41,256 nucleotides of DNA from positions 1-41,256 of the forward strand of contig JAUVAU010000016.1 of NCBI GenBank assembly GCA_030591565.1, written 5' to 3'. How positions within the stretch are numbered: the first letter of the stretch is position 1; each line of letters begins with the position of its first letter. A model generated the notes under the pieces. That model saw only the letters and a list, made by a program, of their open reading frames with translations, was not told where the DNA came from and searched no databases. The stretch comes from Deltaproteobacteria bacterium (GTDB lineage Bacteria; Desulfobacterota; Deferrisomatia; Deferrisomatales; BM512). The position numbers were made by a program, and so were the translations under genes. Of this stretch, positions 16,944-24,122 are shown one piece after another.

Positions 16944-17519
16944 ATGAAGACCACTAACATCCTACTTGCCGGAGTTGGGGGCCAGGGAGTTCTCCTGGCG
17001 AGCCGCATCCTGAGCGAGGCGGCGCTGGCTGCGGGGTTGGACATCAAACAGAGTGAAGTTCACGGCATGAGCCAGCGCGGCGGCTCGGTCATGAGCCATG
17101 TGCGAATAGGCGAAGAGGTGCACTCGCCCATCGTTCCCGAGGGAGAGTGCGACATCCTCGCCGGGTTCGAGCCGCTGGAAGGGCTGAGGCAAGCCCATGC
17201 GGTGAAAGAGGGCGGGGTGCTGTTATACTCCGTTGACCGTATCAACCCCTCCACCGTGTCCGCCGGGTTTGCCCAATACCCCGAAGATGTGGAAGAGCAG
17301 CTCAAGAGCTTCAAGTGCCGCACGGTGGCGGTGCCTGCGGTTCAGTATGCGGAGCAGGTGGGTAACAGACGCTCGGCCAACGTCGTGATGGTGGGCGTCA
17401 TGTCCAACTTCCTGGAGTTCTCCGATGACATTTGGAGTCAGGCGCTAACAGCCGCGATCCCGGCGAAACTCCTTGCGCTCAACATCGCTGCGTTTGAACT
17501 GGGACGCAAACATATCTGA
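16944..17519 (+). CDS. iorB: Indolepyruvate:ferredoxin oxidoreductase, beta subunit
   Basis: This 191-aa gamma-domain subunit of the 2-oxoacid:ferredoxin oxidoreductase family has the GVGGQGVLLASRILSEAA and EVHGMSQRGGSV motifs, typical of IorB. It pairs with IorA 32 nt upstream; GGAGG stands before its ATG with a slightly long spacing. Length matches the family. It ends the catabolic enzyme run, with transporter genes starting about 50 nt later. Confidence 0.92.
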   Translation: MKTTNILLAGVGGQGVLLASRILSEAALAAGLDIKQSEVHGMSQRGGSVMSHVRIGEEVHSPIVPEGECDILAGFEPLEGLRQAHAVKEGGVLLYSVDRINPSTVSAGFAQYPEDVEEQLKSFKCRTVAVPAVQYAEQVGNRRSANVVMVGVMSNFLEFSDDIWSQALTAAIPAKLLALNIAAFELGRKHI

Positions 17520-17570
17520 CAGGCAGGCCCATCTCAGGTTTCTATCCGCCAAAGGACGATCGGCTAAACG

Positions 17571-18080
17571 ATGATCCGAAAGCTTCTGTATAGAATCGAC
17601 AAGGTGTTGAGTTTCTTCGAGCACTGGACGCTGTTCATAGCGGTGGCGGCTGCGTTGTCGACGTTGTTCGTCAGTGTGATAACGAGGTTTTTGACGCGTT
17701 GGGGTATTTCGTCGACGTTGACCTGGCCCGAAGAGCTGGTGCGTGAGGTCATCGTCTATACGACCTTTGTGGGGTGCGCGGCAGCGGTGAAAAACCGCGC
17801 TTTGATCCGCATCGACGCCCTGCCCAGTGTGGTGAAGGGGCTTAAGAGGCCGCTGGATATCTTGTCGCATTTTACGCTGATGGGGTTTGCCGGGTTCATC
17901 ATCTATTACGGCGTGAAGATGGCTATGTTCCAGCACAGGATGGGGATGAAGACAGTCATCTTGCAGATTCCCCAGTGGGTTATCTATTCGGTGTTGCCTT
18001 TGATGGGTGTGCTGATGATCTTCAGGCTGATACATGTGTTGTACGAGGATATCAGCGGCAACAAGATCGGGGAGGGGTGA
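17571..18080 (+). CDS. dctQ: TRAP transporter small permease (DctQ)
   Basis: This 169-aa protein has four hydrophobic segments, as in DctQ proteins: about residues 17-40, a WPEELVREVIVYTTFVGCA segment (the EE-containing DctQ signature), one near 100-120 and one near 135-155. TRAP systems import carboxylates with a Na+ gradient using DctP, DctQ and DctM. The large permease follows by 6 nt. The aromatic-acid operon context suggests import of an aryl carboxylate. No obvious RBS: the nearest AAAGGA is about 12 nt from the ATG. Confidence 0.86.
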   Translation: MIRKLLYRIDKVLSFFEHWTLFIAVAAALSTLFVSVITRFLTRWGISSTLTWPEELVREVIVYTTFVGCAAAVKNRALIRIDALPSVVKGLKRPLDILSHFTLMGFAGFIIYYGVKMAMFQHRMGMKTVILQIPQWVIYSVLPLMGVLMIFRLIHVLYEDISGNKIGEG

Positions 18081-18086
18081 GCGCAG

Positions 18087-19400
18087 ATGGATAATGCGAT
18101 CTTTTACGCTCTCCTGATCCTGCTCGGCGCCCTGGCATTGTCGGTACCAGTGTACTTGTGTCTGTGCTTAACCGGTGTGCTGGGCATGGTCGTGCTCGCC
18201 GATTCATTCATCACCTTCGACGTGCAGATGATGCAGCTCCTGGACAGTTTCTTTAAGAGCATGGACAAGTTCCCGCTGGTGGTTGTGCTCTTCTTTATCC
18301 TGTGCGGCAATATCATGACGTCGGGCTCGATAGTGGCCAAGCTGATAAAGGTGGCCAAGGCGATGGTGGGGTTCTTTCCCGGCGGGCTCGGCATGGCGGG
18401 CATCCTGGCCTGTGGCCTCTTTGGCGCGATCTCAGGCTCCACGGTGGCTACGGTTGTCGCCATCGGCGGCTTCATGATCCCGGCGCTGGTGGCCGAGGGG
18501 TATGATGAGCGCTACGCCGTGGGGGTAATGACCACCTCTCCCATCCTGGGCATAGTCATACCGCCCTCAATCTCGATGATCCTCTATTCGATGATAACCA
18601 ACGATTCGCTCGAAGCGCTCTTCATGACCGGGTTCATGCCCGGCGTAATGATCATGGTGAGCTTTTGCGTCTACACCTACTTCGTGTGCAAACGAGGTGG
18701 GATGAAGATGCAGAAACCCCCGCCGCTCAGCGATTTCCTGGCCGTATTAAAGGAAGGGTTCTGGGCGCTGATGCTACCGGTGCTCATCTTTGGCGGCATC
18801 TTCTCAGGCCTCTTTACGGCAAACGAAGCAGCCGTAATCGCTTGCGTCTACGCCTTCGTGGTGGAGATCTTCATCCACAAGGACATGACCTACGGGCAAG
18901 CCAAAAACGTCATAGTCTCCTCCGCCATCACCTCGGCCACGCTCCTCATAATCGTCGCAGGGGCAACCGTCTTTGGCAAATACCTCACCGTCGAGCGCAT
19001 CCCGGAAGCGATAACCGACGCCGTCACAGCCTCGATAACCTCGAAATTCATGTTTCTGCTGGTGATGAACGTCTTCCTGCTGATCGTCGGCATGTTTATG
19101 GACATCATCAGCGCCACGATGATCCTGACGCCGGTGTTCTTGCCGATGCTCTACCAGTTCGAGATCAACACCCTGCACTTTGGCCTCCTGATGACGATCA
19201 ACCTGGGCATCGGCTACGTCACGCCGCCAATGGGGGTGAGCCTCTACATAACCGGCGCAGTGGCGGACAAGAACCTGATATACGTCACCAGAGCGGTAAT
19301 GCCCTTCGTTCTGTTGCAGCTAGTGATCCTGGTGCTGCTGACCTACTGGGAAGACCTGGTGCTCTTCCTGCCCAGAATCTTCTACCCCGGTGCGTTCTGA
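18087..19400 (+). CDS. dctM: TRAP transporter large permease (DctM)
   Basis: This 437-aa, very hydrophobic protein is the TRAP ion-coupled permease. DctM signatures are visible, including GALALSVPVYLCL, FFPGGLGMAGILACGLFGAISGSTVATV, the IPPSISMILY loop and the GYVTPPMGVSLY motif near the C-terminus. It would carry the transport path with DctQ. No periplasmic binding protein (DctP) is found on either side, so it must be encoded elsewhere or be lost. The gene ends the long + strand series. Confidence 0.93.
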   Translation: MDNAIFYALLILLGALALSVPVYLCLCLTGVLGMVVLADSFITFDVQMMQLLDSFFKSMDKFPLVVVLFFILCGNIMTSGSIVAKLIKVAKAMVGFFPGGLGMAGILACGLFGAISGSTVATVVAIGGFMIPALVAEGYDERYAVGVMTTSPILGIVIPPSISMILYSMITNDSLEALFMTGFMPGVMIMVSFCVYTYFVCKRGGMKMQKPPPLSDFLAVLKEGFWALMLPVLIFGGIFSGLFTANEAAVIACVYAFVVEIFIHKDMTYGQAKNVIVSSAITSATLLIIVAGATVFGKYLTVERIPEAITDAVTASITSKFMFLLVMNVFLLIVGMFMDIISATMILTPVFLPMLYQFEINTLHFGLLMTINLGIGYVTPPMGVSLYITGAVADKNLIYVTRAVMPFVLLQLVILVLLTYWEDLVLFLPRIFYPGAF

Positions 19401-19564
19401 CAGGCCCCCGCTGCCCGGGCCACGCCGGTGATCCCATGGCGCCCTGGCTGGGTCATCCCCCACCTTGAAAAATTCAATCCGCTAATTTTCGGCAGGCTGC
19501 TTCGTTGCCGGGTAGACTTACCCTCTGACCTTCGTTTTCAAACCACGCAAGAGGAGTGATTGTC

Positions 19565-19792
19565 ATGACTGACGTTTATACCTGTAAAGGCTGCGGAACC
19601 ACCACAACCAATAAGGGCCACCTGTGCGAGCCGCTAAAAGTTGAGGATCAGTGCGATCTTTGCAGCGAGCCCATCGAAACGGCGCGCCATATCTGCAAGC
19701 CGATGGTGGAGAAGTTCGAGTACCAGTGCGGTGGATGCGGACGTCCCACCGCCGATCCCGAGTTGGTCTGCAAGCCTGAGAAAATAAAGTAA
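19565..19792 (+). CDS. Small zinc-ribbon-like Cys-rich protein
   Basis: This 75-aa protein has three Cys knuckles at regular spacing: CKGCG, CDLC and CGGCG, each followed by a short segment with HLCEPLK, HICKP or LVCKPEK. It looks like three copies of a zinc- or FeS-binding half-site, and the repeat of x-C-[EK]-P suggests internal duplication. I do not recognise a named family. The ATG at 19565 follows GAGGAG by 8 nt, so it is likely expressed; an alternative GTG at 19556 overlaps the RBS. It stands alone after the TRAP genes. Confidence 0.65.
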   Translation: MTDVYTCKGCGTTTTNKGHLCEPLKVEDQCDLCSEPIETARHICKPMVEKFEYQCGGCGRPTADPELVCKPEKIK

Positions 19793-19801
19793 AACTCTTC
19801 A

Positions 19802-19942
19802 TGATCGCTGACAAAACCTGTCTTTTCTCCGATTGACTTCGTCAGGCTAAGAAATGATCCTCGAAATACGACAAGTATTCCTCCGGTTATTTCTTATCAC
19901 CTTCCTCGTTCTCGAAGAAAATCCAACCCTTGTCAGCGATCA
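19802..19942 (+). repeat. Repeat element B, copy 1
   Basis: This 141-bp element is bounded by a perfect 13-bp inverted repeat, TGATCGCTGACAA at 19802-19814 and TTGTCAGCGATCA at 19930-19942. The interior shares CTCCGATTGACTTCGTCAGG and AAATGATCCTCGAAATACG with copies B2-B4 and, with differences, with family A. It lacks the outer B extension present in B3 and B4. It starts 10 bp after the zinc-ribbon stop. Confidence 0.85.
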
Positions 19943-20215
19943 GCCAAGCCGCTGTCAAAGCCCGTCTTTTCTCCGATTTACTTCGTCAGGCTAAGAAATG
20001 ATCCTCGAAATACGATAAGTATTCCTCCTGTTATTTCTTATCACCTTCCTTGTTGACTCGGCCCCCTCCCGGGGCCTCGCCTAAAGGTGCGCTAGTGCGC
20101 ATCCAAGTTTTCTGTCCTGAAAACTTGTCTCGAAGAAAATCCAGCCCTTGTCAGCAATCTATCAGGCTGGGTAAGTAGGGTAGGTAGGGGGACAGACAGT
20201 TGCGAGTCGACAATT
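19943..20215 (+). repeat. Repeat element B, copy 2 (with hairpin module)
   Basis: This second B copy directly abuts B1. It carries the shared core and, after the CACCTTCCTTGTT segment, a 75-bp insert (20055-20129) of three hairpins also found in B3 and A2. It continues with the CAGGCTGGGTAAGTAG extension; its outer end is degenerate, so the right limit is approximate. Confidence 0.75.
20055..20129 (-). repeat. Nested triple-hairpin module in B2
   Basis: This 75-bp insert begins GACTCGGCCCC and ends AAAACTTGTC. It holds three stems: GGCCCC/GGGGCC, GGTGCGC/GCGCATCC (one bulge) and CAAGTTTTC/GAAAACTTG. Minus strand is given because the A2 copy (23938-24012) is in the opposite orientation. Confidence 0.7.
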
Positions 20216-20280
20216 TTCCAGTCGATTGAAGTCATACTGCTCGATTGGTACTGATTCTGACGAAATAAAGCGCTGTTTAT

Positions 20281-20327
20281 GAAAAAAAGAGGCCGGGAAG
20301 AAATTATTTTTCCGGCCCTTTTTTTAT
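20281..20327. terminator. Bidirectional intrinsic terminator
   Basis: Stem GGCCGG (20291-20296) pairs with CCGGCC (20312-20317), extended inward by A/T pairs. It is preceded by seven A and followed by seven T, so it could work on both strands. It ends the transcription unit of the region on the left and shields the segment on the right. Confidence 0.75.
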
Positions 20328-20620
20328 CCTGGAAAGGCGCCTGTTAAATCGGGGAATGTGCTTTTGTGAAAAATGCCGGGGAGGGTTCAATCTACCGATC
20401 GTATGGTATGGCCTATCGGTTATCATCTGAAAACCCTTGTGGGCATTGGAGTTTCATGAGCATGGTCTGCCGGACGGAGTTTATGAATGGGGGGCGATGG
20501 GCACTGGTTGTTGCCGTATGAAAACCGTGTTTATAAAAGTGTTATATTTTTTATAGCTCCATAAGTTGCTAAAAATTAGAGATATTTTTGCGTGGGCATA
20601 AAAAAAACGTTGTTTTGCTA
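20328..20620. other. Gene-free segment with one inverted repeat
   Basis: No coding region or known RNA is seen. ACCGAT (20394-20399) and ATCGGT (20415-20420) form an operator-like inverted repeat with a 15-bp spacer. The right part (about 20520-20610) is AT-rich compared with the rest of the window. Confidence 0.4.
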
Positions 20621-20650
20621 TTGACTCGGTTGACATATTCGACGTATCTT
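20621..20650 (+). promoter_or_regulatory. Sigma-70-type promoter upstream of nucleoside phosphorylase
   Basis: TTGACT (20621-20626) and TATCTT (20645-20650) are separated by 18 bp, in an AT-rich setting. Transcription would start near 20657 and run towards the phosphorylase gene, but first meets the hairpin at 20681. Confidence 0.5.
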
Positions 20651-20680
20651 ACAAATGCCGTTTTACGCAACTCCTCCCTC

Positions 20681-20707
20681 GGGGCCTTCGGGCCCCACCT
20701 TTTTTTC
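20681..20707 (+). terminator. Intrinsic terminator within the leader (possible attenuator)
   Basis: GGGGCC-TTCG-GGCCCC is a compact stem with a UUCG-type tetraloop, followed by ACC and seven T. It lies about 30 bp after the promoter -10 and about 120 bp before the phosphorylase start, so it would terminate most leader transcripts unless prevented. Confidence 0.7.
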
Positions 20708-20827
20708 TCCCTACTACTTTGTTCCCTACTTCAGCATTGGCCGATTTGTGTCGGCAGGCCTCACCGTGATCCTCTCCCGGTCCGCCGCTGCGGATATTGG
20801 GCTTGAATAGTTTTGTCCAGTCGATGC

Positions 20828-21673
20828 ATGATCGTAGCGCAGTCGGATTCCACCTTTAAGAGAGAAGAGGGCGACTTGTCCCGAAACCAAATTGAACTGG
20901 GCGACCCGGACAAGGTGCTCTCCCTCACCCTGGGTTGCAGCCCCGACGATATAGCCGAGTCGGTGGTGGTCACTCCCTTCATTCCGCTCAAATACTTTCG
21001 GCGCATGATGGACCCGGAGACGGTTCGCGAGCTGAACCCGAGGTTCTTCTTCAAGGGGGTTACGGGAGTTTACGGCGGCGAGTATGGGGGCAAGCGGATT
21101 ACGGTGGTGTTGACCGGAGTGGGACCCTCAAGGGTGGGGGATCTGGTGTCGATCCTCTCGCTCACCCCGGCCAGGAGGGTGCTCTTTGTCGGGGCGGTGG
21201 GTGCGCTCCATCCCGAATGGAAGATCGGGGAGTTCTTCCTGGCTCGCACCGCGGCGGATGGCGAGGGGTATGCGCGCTACTGCCGGATGGATATGGGTGA
21301 ACTGATAGAGTCCGCCCACATCGTCGGGTGCCGGGGCGAGCTTCACGACGAGCTTGAGAGCTTCCTGGTTGAAAAGGGGGAGAACCATCGCAGCGGGAGC
21401 GTCTTCACCATAGGCTCCATAGCCCACGAGTCCCACGAGAATCTACAGGCGCTGGCGTCAGCCGGGTTTGATGTGATCGAGATGGAGCTGTCGGCGTTTT
21501 TCGAGGCCTGCGACCACCATGGCTTCGATGGCGCGGCGCTGGCTTATGTGAGCGATCTGCCCATCACCAGCCCGGTATGGCAGGATAAAACACCGGAGGA
21601 GGAAAAGGCGCTAAAGCGCGCCTGGCGGATGACGCCCCGGTTGTGTCTGGAGTTTCTGGCCTCACTGGGCTGA
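20828..21673 (+). CDS. Nucleoside phosphorylase superfamily (PNP/UDP) protein
   Basis: This 281-aa protein is of the purine-nucleoside phosphorylase / uridine phosphorylase / MTA-SAH nucleosidase superfamily. Visible motifs are the TGVGPSRVGDLVSIL segment, VLFVGAVGALHPEWKIGEFFL, and VIEMELSAFFEA, which corresponds to the ribose-binding MExE-type motif (DMESAA in homologues). The substrate is not predictable. Start ATG 20828 is chosen over a TTG 15 nt upstream; no strong RBS is seen. The last 22 codons and stop (from 21606) are duplicated at 21982-22050 beyond a repeat element. It is convergent with the HD-GYP gene. Confidence 0.78.
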   Translation: MIVAQSDSTFKREEGDLSRNQIELGDPDKVLSLTLGCSPDDIAESVVVTPFIPLKYFRRMMDPETVRELNPRFFFKGVTGVYGGEYGGKRITVVLTGVGPSRVGDLVSILSLTPARRVLFVGAVGALHPEWKIGEFFLARTAADGEGYARYCRMDMGELIESAHIVGCRGELHDELESFLVEKGENHRSGSVFTIGSIAHESHENLQALASAGFDVIEMELSAFFEACDHHGFDGAALAYVSDLPITSPVWQDKTPEEEKALKRAWRMTPRLCLEFLASLG

Positions 21674-21674
21674 G
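21606..21674 (+). repeat. 69-bp direct repeat, copy 1 (3' end of phosphorylase gene)
   Basis: The last 68 coding and stop bases plus one base of the phosphorylase gene recur at 21982-22050 with a single mismatch (G/A in CCTGGCGG versus CCTAGCGG). The two copies exactly flank repeat element B3. Confidence 0.9.
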
Positions 21675-21981
21675 CCTCAGATCGCTGACAAAACCCGTCT
21701 TTTCTCCGATTGACTTCGTCAGGCTAAGAAATGATCCTCGAAATACGTCAAGTATTCCTCCGGTCATTTCTTATCACCTTCCTTATGGACTCGGCCCCCT
21801 CTCTGGTGCCTCGCCTAAAGGTGCGCTAGTGCGCATCCAAGTTTTCTGTCCTGAAAACTTGCCTCGAAGAAAATCCAGCCCTTGTCAGCAATCAGTCAGG
21901 CTGGGTAAGTAGATAGACAGACAGTTGTGAGTAGGCAATATCCCGGCCAACATCCTTTTGTCTGCCTTTGTCAACAGCCTG
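21675..21981 (+). repeat. Repeat element B, copy 3 (with hairpin module)
   Basis: This 307-bp element has imperfect 18-bp terminal inverted repeats: CCTCAGATCGCTGACAAA at the left and, on the reverse strand of the right end, CCTCAGGCTGTTGACAAA (14 of 18 match). The interior matches B4 plus the 75-bp hairpin module at 21788-21862. It lies between two convergent genes and is flanked by the 69-bp duplication, giving exact boundaries. Confidence 0.88.
21788..21862 (-). repeat. Nested triple-hairpin module in B3
   Basis: Same three-stem insert as at 20055-20129 and, inverted, 23938-24012; the GGCCCC stem is partly degraded here (CTCTCTGGTGCC). Confidence 0.7.
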
Positions 21982-22050
21982 AGGCGCTAAAGCGCGCCTA
22001 GCGGATGACGCCCCGGTTGTGTCTGGAGTTTCTGGCCTCACTGGGCTGAG
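21982..22050 (+). repeat. 69-bp direct repeat, copy 2 (orphan gene tail)
   Basis: This is a 68/69 match to 21606-21674. It contains the last codons of the phosphorylase gene without any upstream gene body, and ends 10 bp before the HD-GYP stop codon at 22061. It is a remnant of a duplication at the site of B3. Confidence 0.88.
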
Positions 22051-22060
22051 AGCGGGTCAA

Positions 22061-23665
22061 CTACTCCTGTCTACTCTCCCGCTCGGATTTACGCGCTTCG
22101 TATTCCTGCTCGAACTTTTCGTGGATTCCGTTTTCCAGGATGAAGGCCAGCACCTCGGTGTCGATCTCGCCATCTTCCGCCGCGCTTTGAAGGATGCGCA
22201 GGACGACCTCGGGGGGCATCGGTTTTTTGTAGGGGCGGTCCTTGGCGCTCAGCGCCTCGTAGAAGTCGGCAATCGCGAGGATGCGCGACTGGATGGAAAG
22301 ATTGGCTGCGTTGAGCCCCCTGGGGTAGCCCTTGCCGTTTAGCTTCTCATGGTGCTCGCGGGCGTAGACGGCGACATTTTTCATGTTGCGGGTGGACTCG
22401 AAGGGTATCTCTTTCAAGATGTCGGCTGTGGCGCGCACATGGTCGCGCATCAGGTTTATCTCTTCTTCGTTGAGGCTGCCCTTGCGTATGGAGAGGTTTA
22501 GCTGCTCGTTTTCGGTGAGGTAGCGCCGCTCTTCCCCATCCAGCTCAAAGGTCCCCGTGGCGATGGAGTTCAGGCGGTTGAGCATCTGGTCGTTCATGAA
22601 CTCGCGGGGGGTGTTTACCCTCTCGATAAATGAGAAATCTTCGGCCAGACGTTCGATATCCTTTTTGGCCTGCTGCATCAAATCGGTCCGGGACAGCTGC
22701 GCTTCATCTTCCCCAAGCTGGCCCAGCCGCGCCTTTAGCGCCCGGTTCTCCATCAATGTCTTTATCAGCTCGAAGCGAACGCGAATGAGCTCGATGCGGT
22801 CCAAAAGCGTCGCCAGCTTGGTGGCCTTGTCCATCACCCATACCGGGGTCGTCACCTTGCCCACGTCGTGGAGCCAGCCGGCCACGCGCACCTCGTCAAG
22901 CTCCTTGTCGGTGAACTTCACCTTGGCGAAGGTGCCCCGGTTGCTGTCGCTGATCGCCTTTGCGATCATGTAGTTCAATATGGCCACGCGCTGCACGTGG
23001 TTGCCGGTGTAGGGGGATTTGGCGTCAACCGCCACCGCCAGCACCCGAATCAGCGAGTCGAAAAGCTCCCGGACCTCATTAATCAGCCGTGCATTCGTGA
23101 GCGCCACCGCCGCTTGCGAGGCGAAGGCCCCCGCCAACTCGCCAAGCTCCGGCTCGAACTCGCCCACTTCGCCTGTGACGGGGTCGAGGGCGTTGAGGAG
23201 CTGGAGAACCCCTATCACCGTGTGATCATGGTCGCGCATCGGGACCACCAGCATGGAGCGTGAGCGGTAGCCGGTCTTCTTGTCGTAGCGTTTGGGGCCG
23301 GTGAAATCGAACATGTCGGACTGGTAGACATCGGCTATGTTCACAGCCAGCCCCTTGGACGCGACAAAGCCCGAGACGCTGGATTCGTTAATCGGCACCG
23401 GGTCCAGACTGATCGGGGCCCCGGTGGAGCCGCCCAGCCGGATGCCCAGGGTATCGTTCTGGATGATCGTGAAGTTGAGGAACTCGCCGCTGACGGTGTA
23501 GAGCGTGCCCGCGTCGGCGCCGGTCAGCTCGCGTGCGTAGGAGACGATCTTTTCCAGCAGGATGTTCAGATCGGTCTCTGCGCTCAGCGCGATGCCGACT
23601 TCGATCAGTCTGGAGATCTTCGCTTCGGAGCCAAGGGTTTGTATCTTGTCGGGACTGGACATCAT
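22061..23665 (-). CDS. GAF / HD-GYP domain cyclic-di-GMP phosphodiesterase
   Basis: This 534-aa cytoplasmic signalling protein joins an N-terminal GAF sensor domain (about residues 20-195) to an HD-GYP domain. The HD dyad is in WLHDVGK (266-267), and the second half has HHEKLNGKGYPRGL (438-451), so both catalytic signatures are intact and hydrolysis of cyclic di-GMP is expected. Between them is an unusual insertion of about 130 residues (270-400), charged and probably helical; standard HD-GYP domains have a much shorter link. Start ATG 23665 follows AGGGAG by 5 nt; the longer ORF upstream runs into repeat A2 and is rejected. A candidate promoter lies just upstream. Confidence 0.87.
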   Translation of the reverse strand: MMSSPDKIQTLGSEAKISRLIEVGIALSAETDLNILLEKIVSYARELTGADAGTLYTVSGEFLNFTIIQNDTLGIRLGGSTGAPISLDPVPINESSVSGFVASKGLAVNIADVYQSDMFDFTGPKRYDKKTGYRSRSMLVVPMRDHDHTVIGVLQLLNALDPVTGEVGEFEPELGELAGAFASQAAVALTNARLINEVRELFDSLIRVLAVAVDAKSPYTGNHVQRVAILNYMIAKAISDSNRGTFAKVKFTDKELDEVRVAGWLHDVGKVTTPVWVMDKATKLATLLDRIELIRVRFELIKTLMENRALKARLGQLGEDEAQLSRTDLMQQAKKDIERLAEDFSFIERVNTPREFMNDQMLNRLNSIATGTFELDGEERRYLTENEQLNLSIRKGSLNEEEINLMRDHVRATADILKEIPFESTRNMKNVAVYAREHHEKLNGKGYPRGLNAANLSIQSRILAIADFYEALSAKDRPYKKPMPPEVVLRILQSAAEDGEIDTEVLAFILENGIHEKFEQEYEARKSERESRQE

Positions 23666-23714
23666 GCAAACTCCCTGAAGCAAGGTTTCATTTGTCTTTT
23701 GACTACCGCTGGTA

Positions 23715-23743
23715 ATTATCACCGGCAAAAGCCCATCGGGCAA
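23715..23743 (-). promoter_or_regulatory. Candidate sigma-70 promoter of the HD-GYP gene
   Basis: On the minus strand TTGCCC (23743-23738) and GATAAT (23720-23715) are 17 bp apart, about 50 bp upstream of the start codon. Four of six and five of six consensus positions match. Confidence 0.45.
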
Positions 23744-23789
23744 CCAGAAAGGTGAGCGGACTCGTCGGTTCCAAAGACTAAACAGCCCT

Positions 23790-24122
23790 CTAGGAGGCTC
23801 TTGCGAAAAACTCTCCCGAAGCGGGGGGGGTAACATTAAACAGGGCTAAACAGGGCTAAACCGGAAATTTTAGCCGATGCCGGGCAAACCTCTGGCCAAG
23901 CCGACGATAAACTGGAAGCCCCGAAGATCCTTCGAGGCAAGTTTTCAGGACCGAAAACTTGGATGCGCATTAGCGCACCTTCAGGCGAGGCCCCAGAGAG
24001 GGGGCCGAGTCCATGAGGAAGGAAAGAAAAATGACCGCAGGCATACCGATAAGTATTTCGAGGATCATTTTTCGCCCCTGACAACGTCAATCGGAGGATA
24101 TCCGGGGCTTTTCGGCGAAGCC
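23790..24122 (+). repeat. Repeat element A, copy 2 (with hairpin module)
   Basis: This 333-bp A element runs from CTAGGAGGCTCTTGCGAAAA to about CTTTTCGGCGAAGCCC. It is longer than other A copies because of a 75-bp insert (23938-24012). The right 58 bp are translated on the minus strand as the C-terminus of the amidohydrolase gene, whose stop codon (24065-24067) is inside the element. Confidence 0.88.
23938..24012 (+). repeat. Nested triple-hairpin module in A2
   Basis: It contains CAAGTTTTC-AGGACC-GAAAACTTG (9-bp perfect stem), a GGATGCGC/GCGCACC stem and a GGCCCC/GGGGCC stem, the same order as the inverted copies in B2 and B3. It sits at the GAGG/GAGGAAGG position of the A element. Confidence 0.72.

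Noticed and set aside
19802-20215. B1-B2 as a CRISPR array
   Set aside because: Only two long, unlike copies with inverted ends are present; there are no short regularly spaced repeats with unique spacers.
23666-23790. Cyclic-di-GMP riboswitch upstream of the HD-GYP gene
   Set aside because: The leader has some G/C-rich stems, but the conserved GEMM core motifs are not recognisable.
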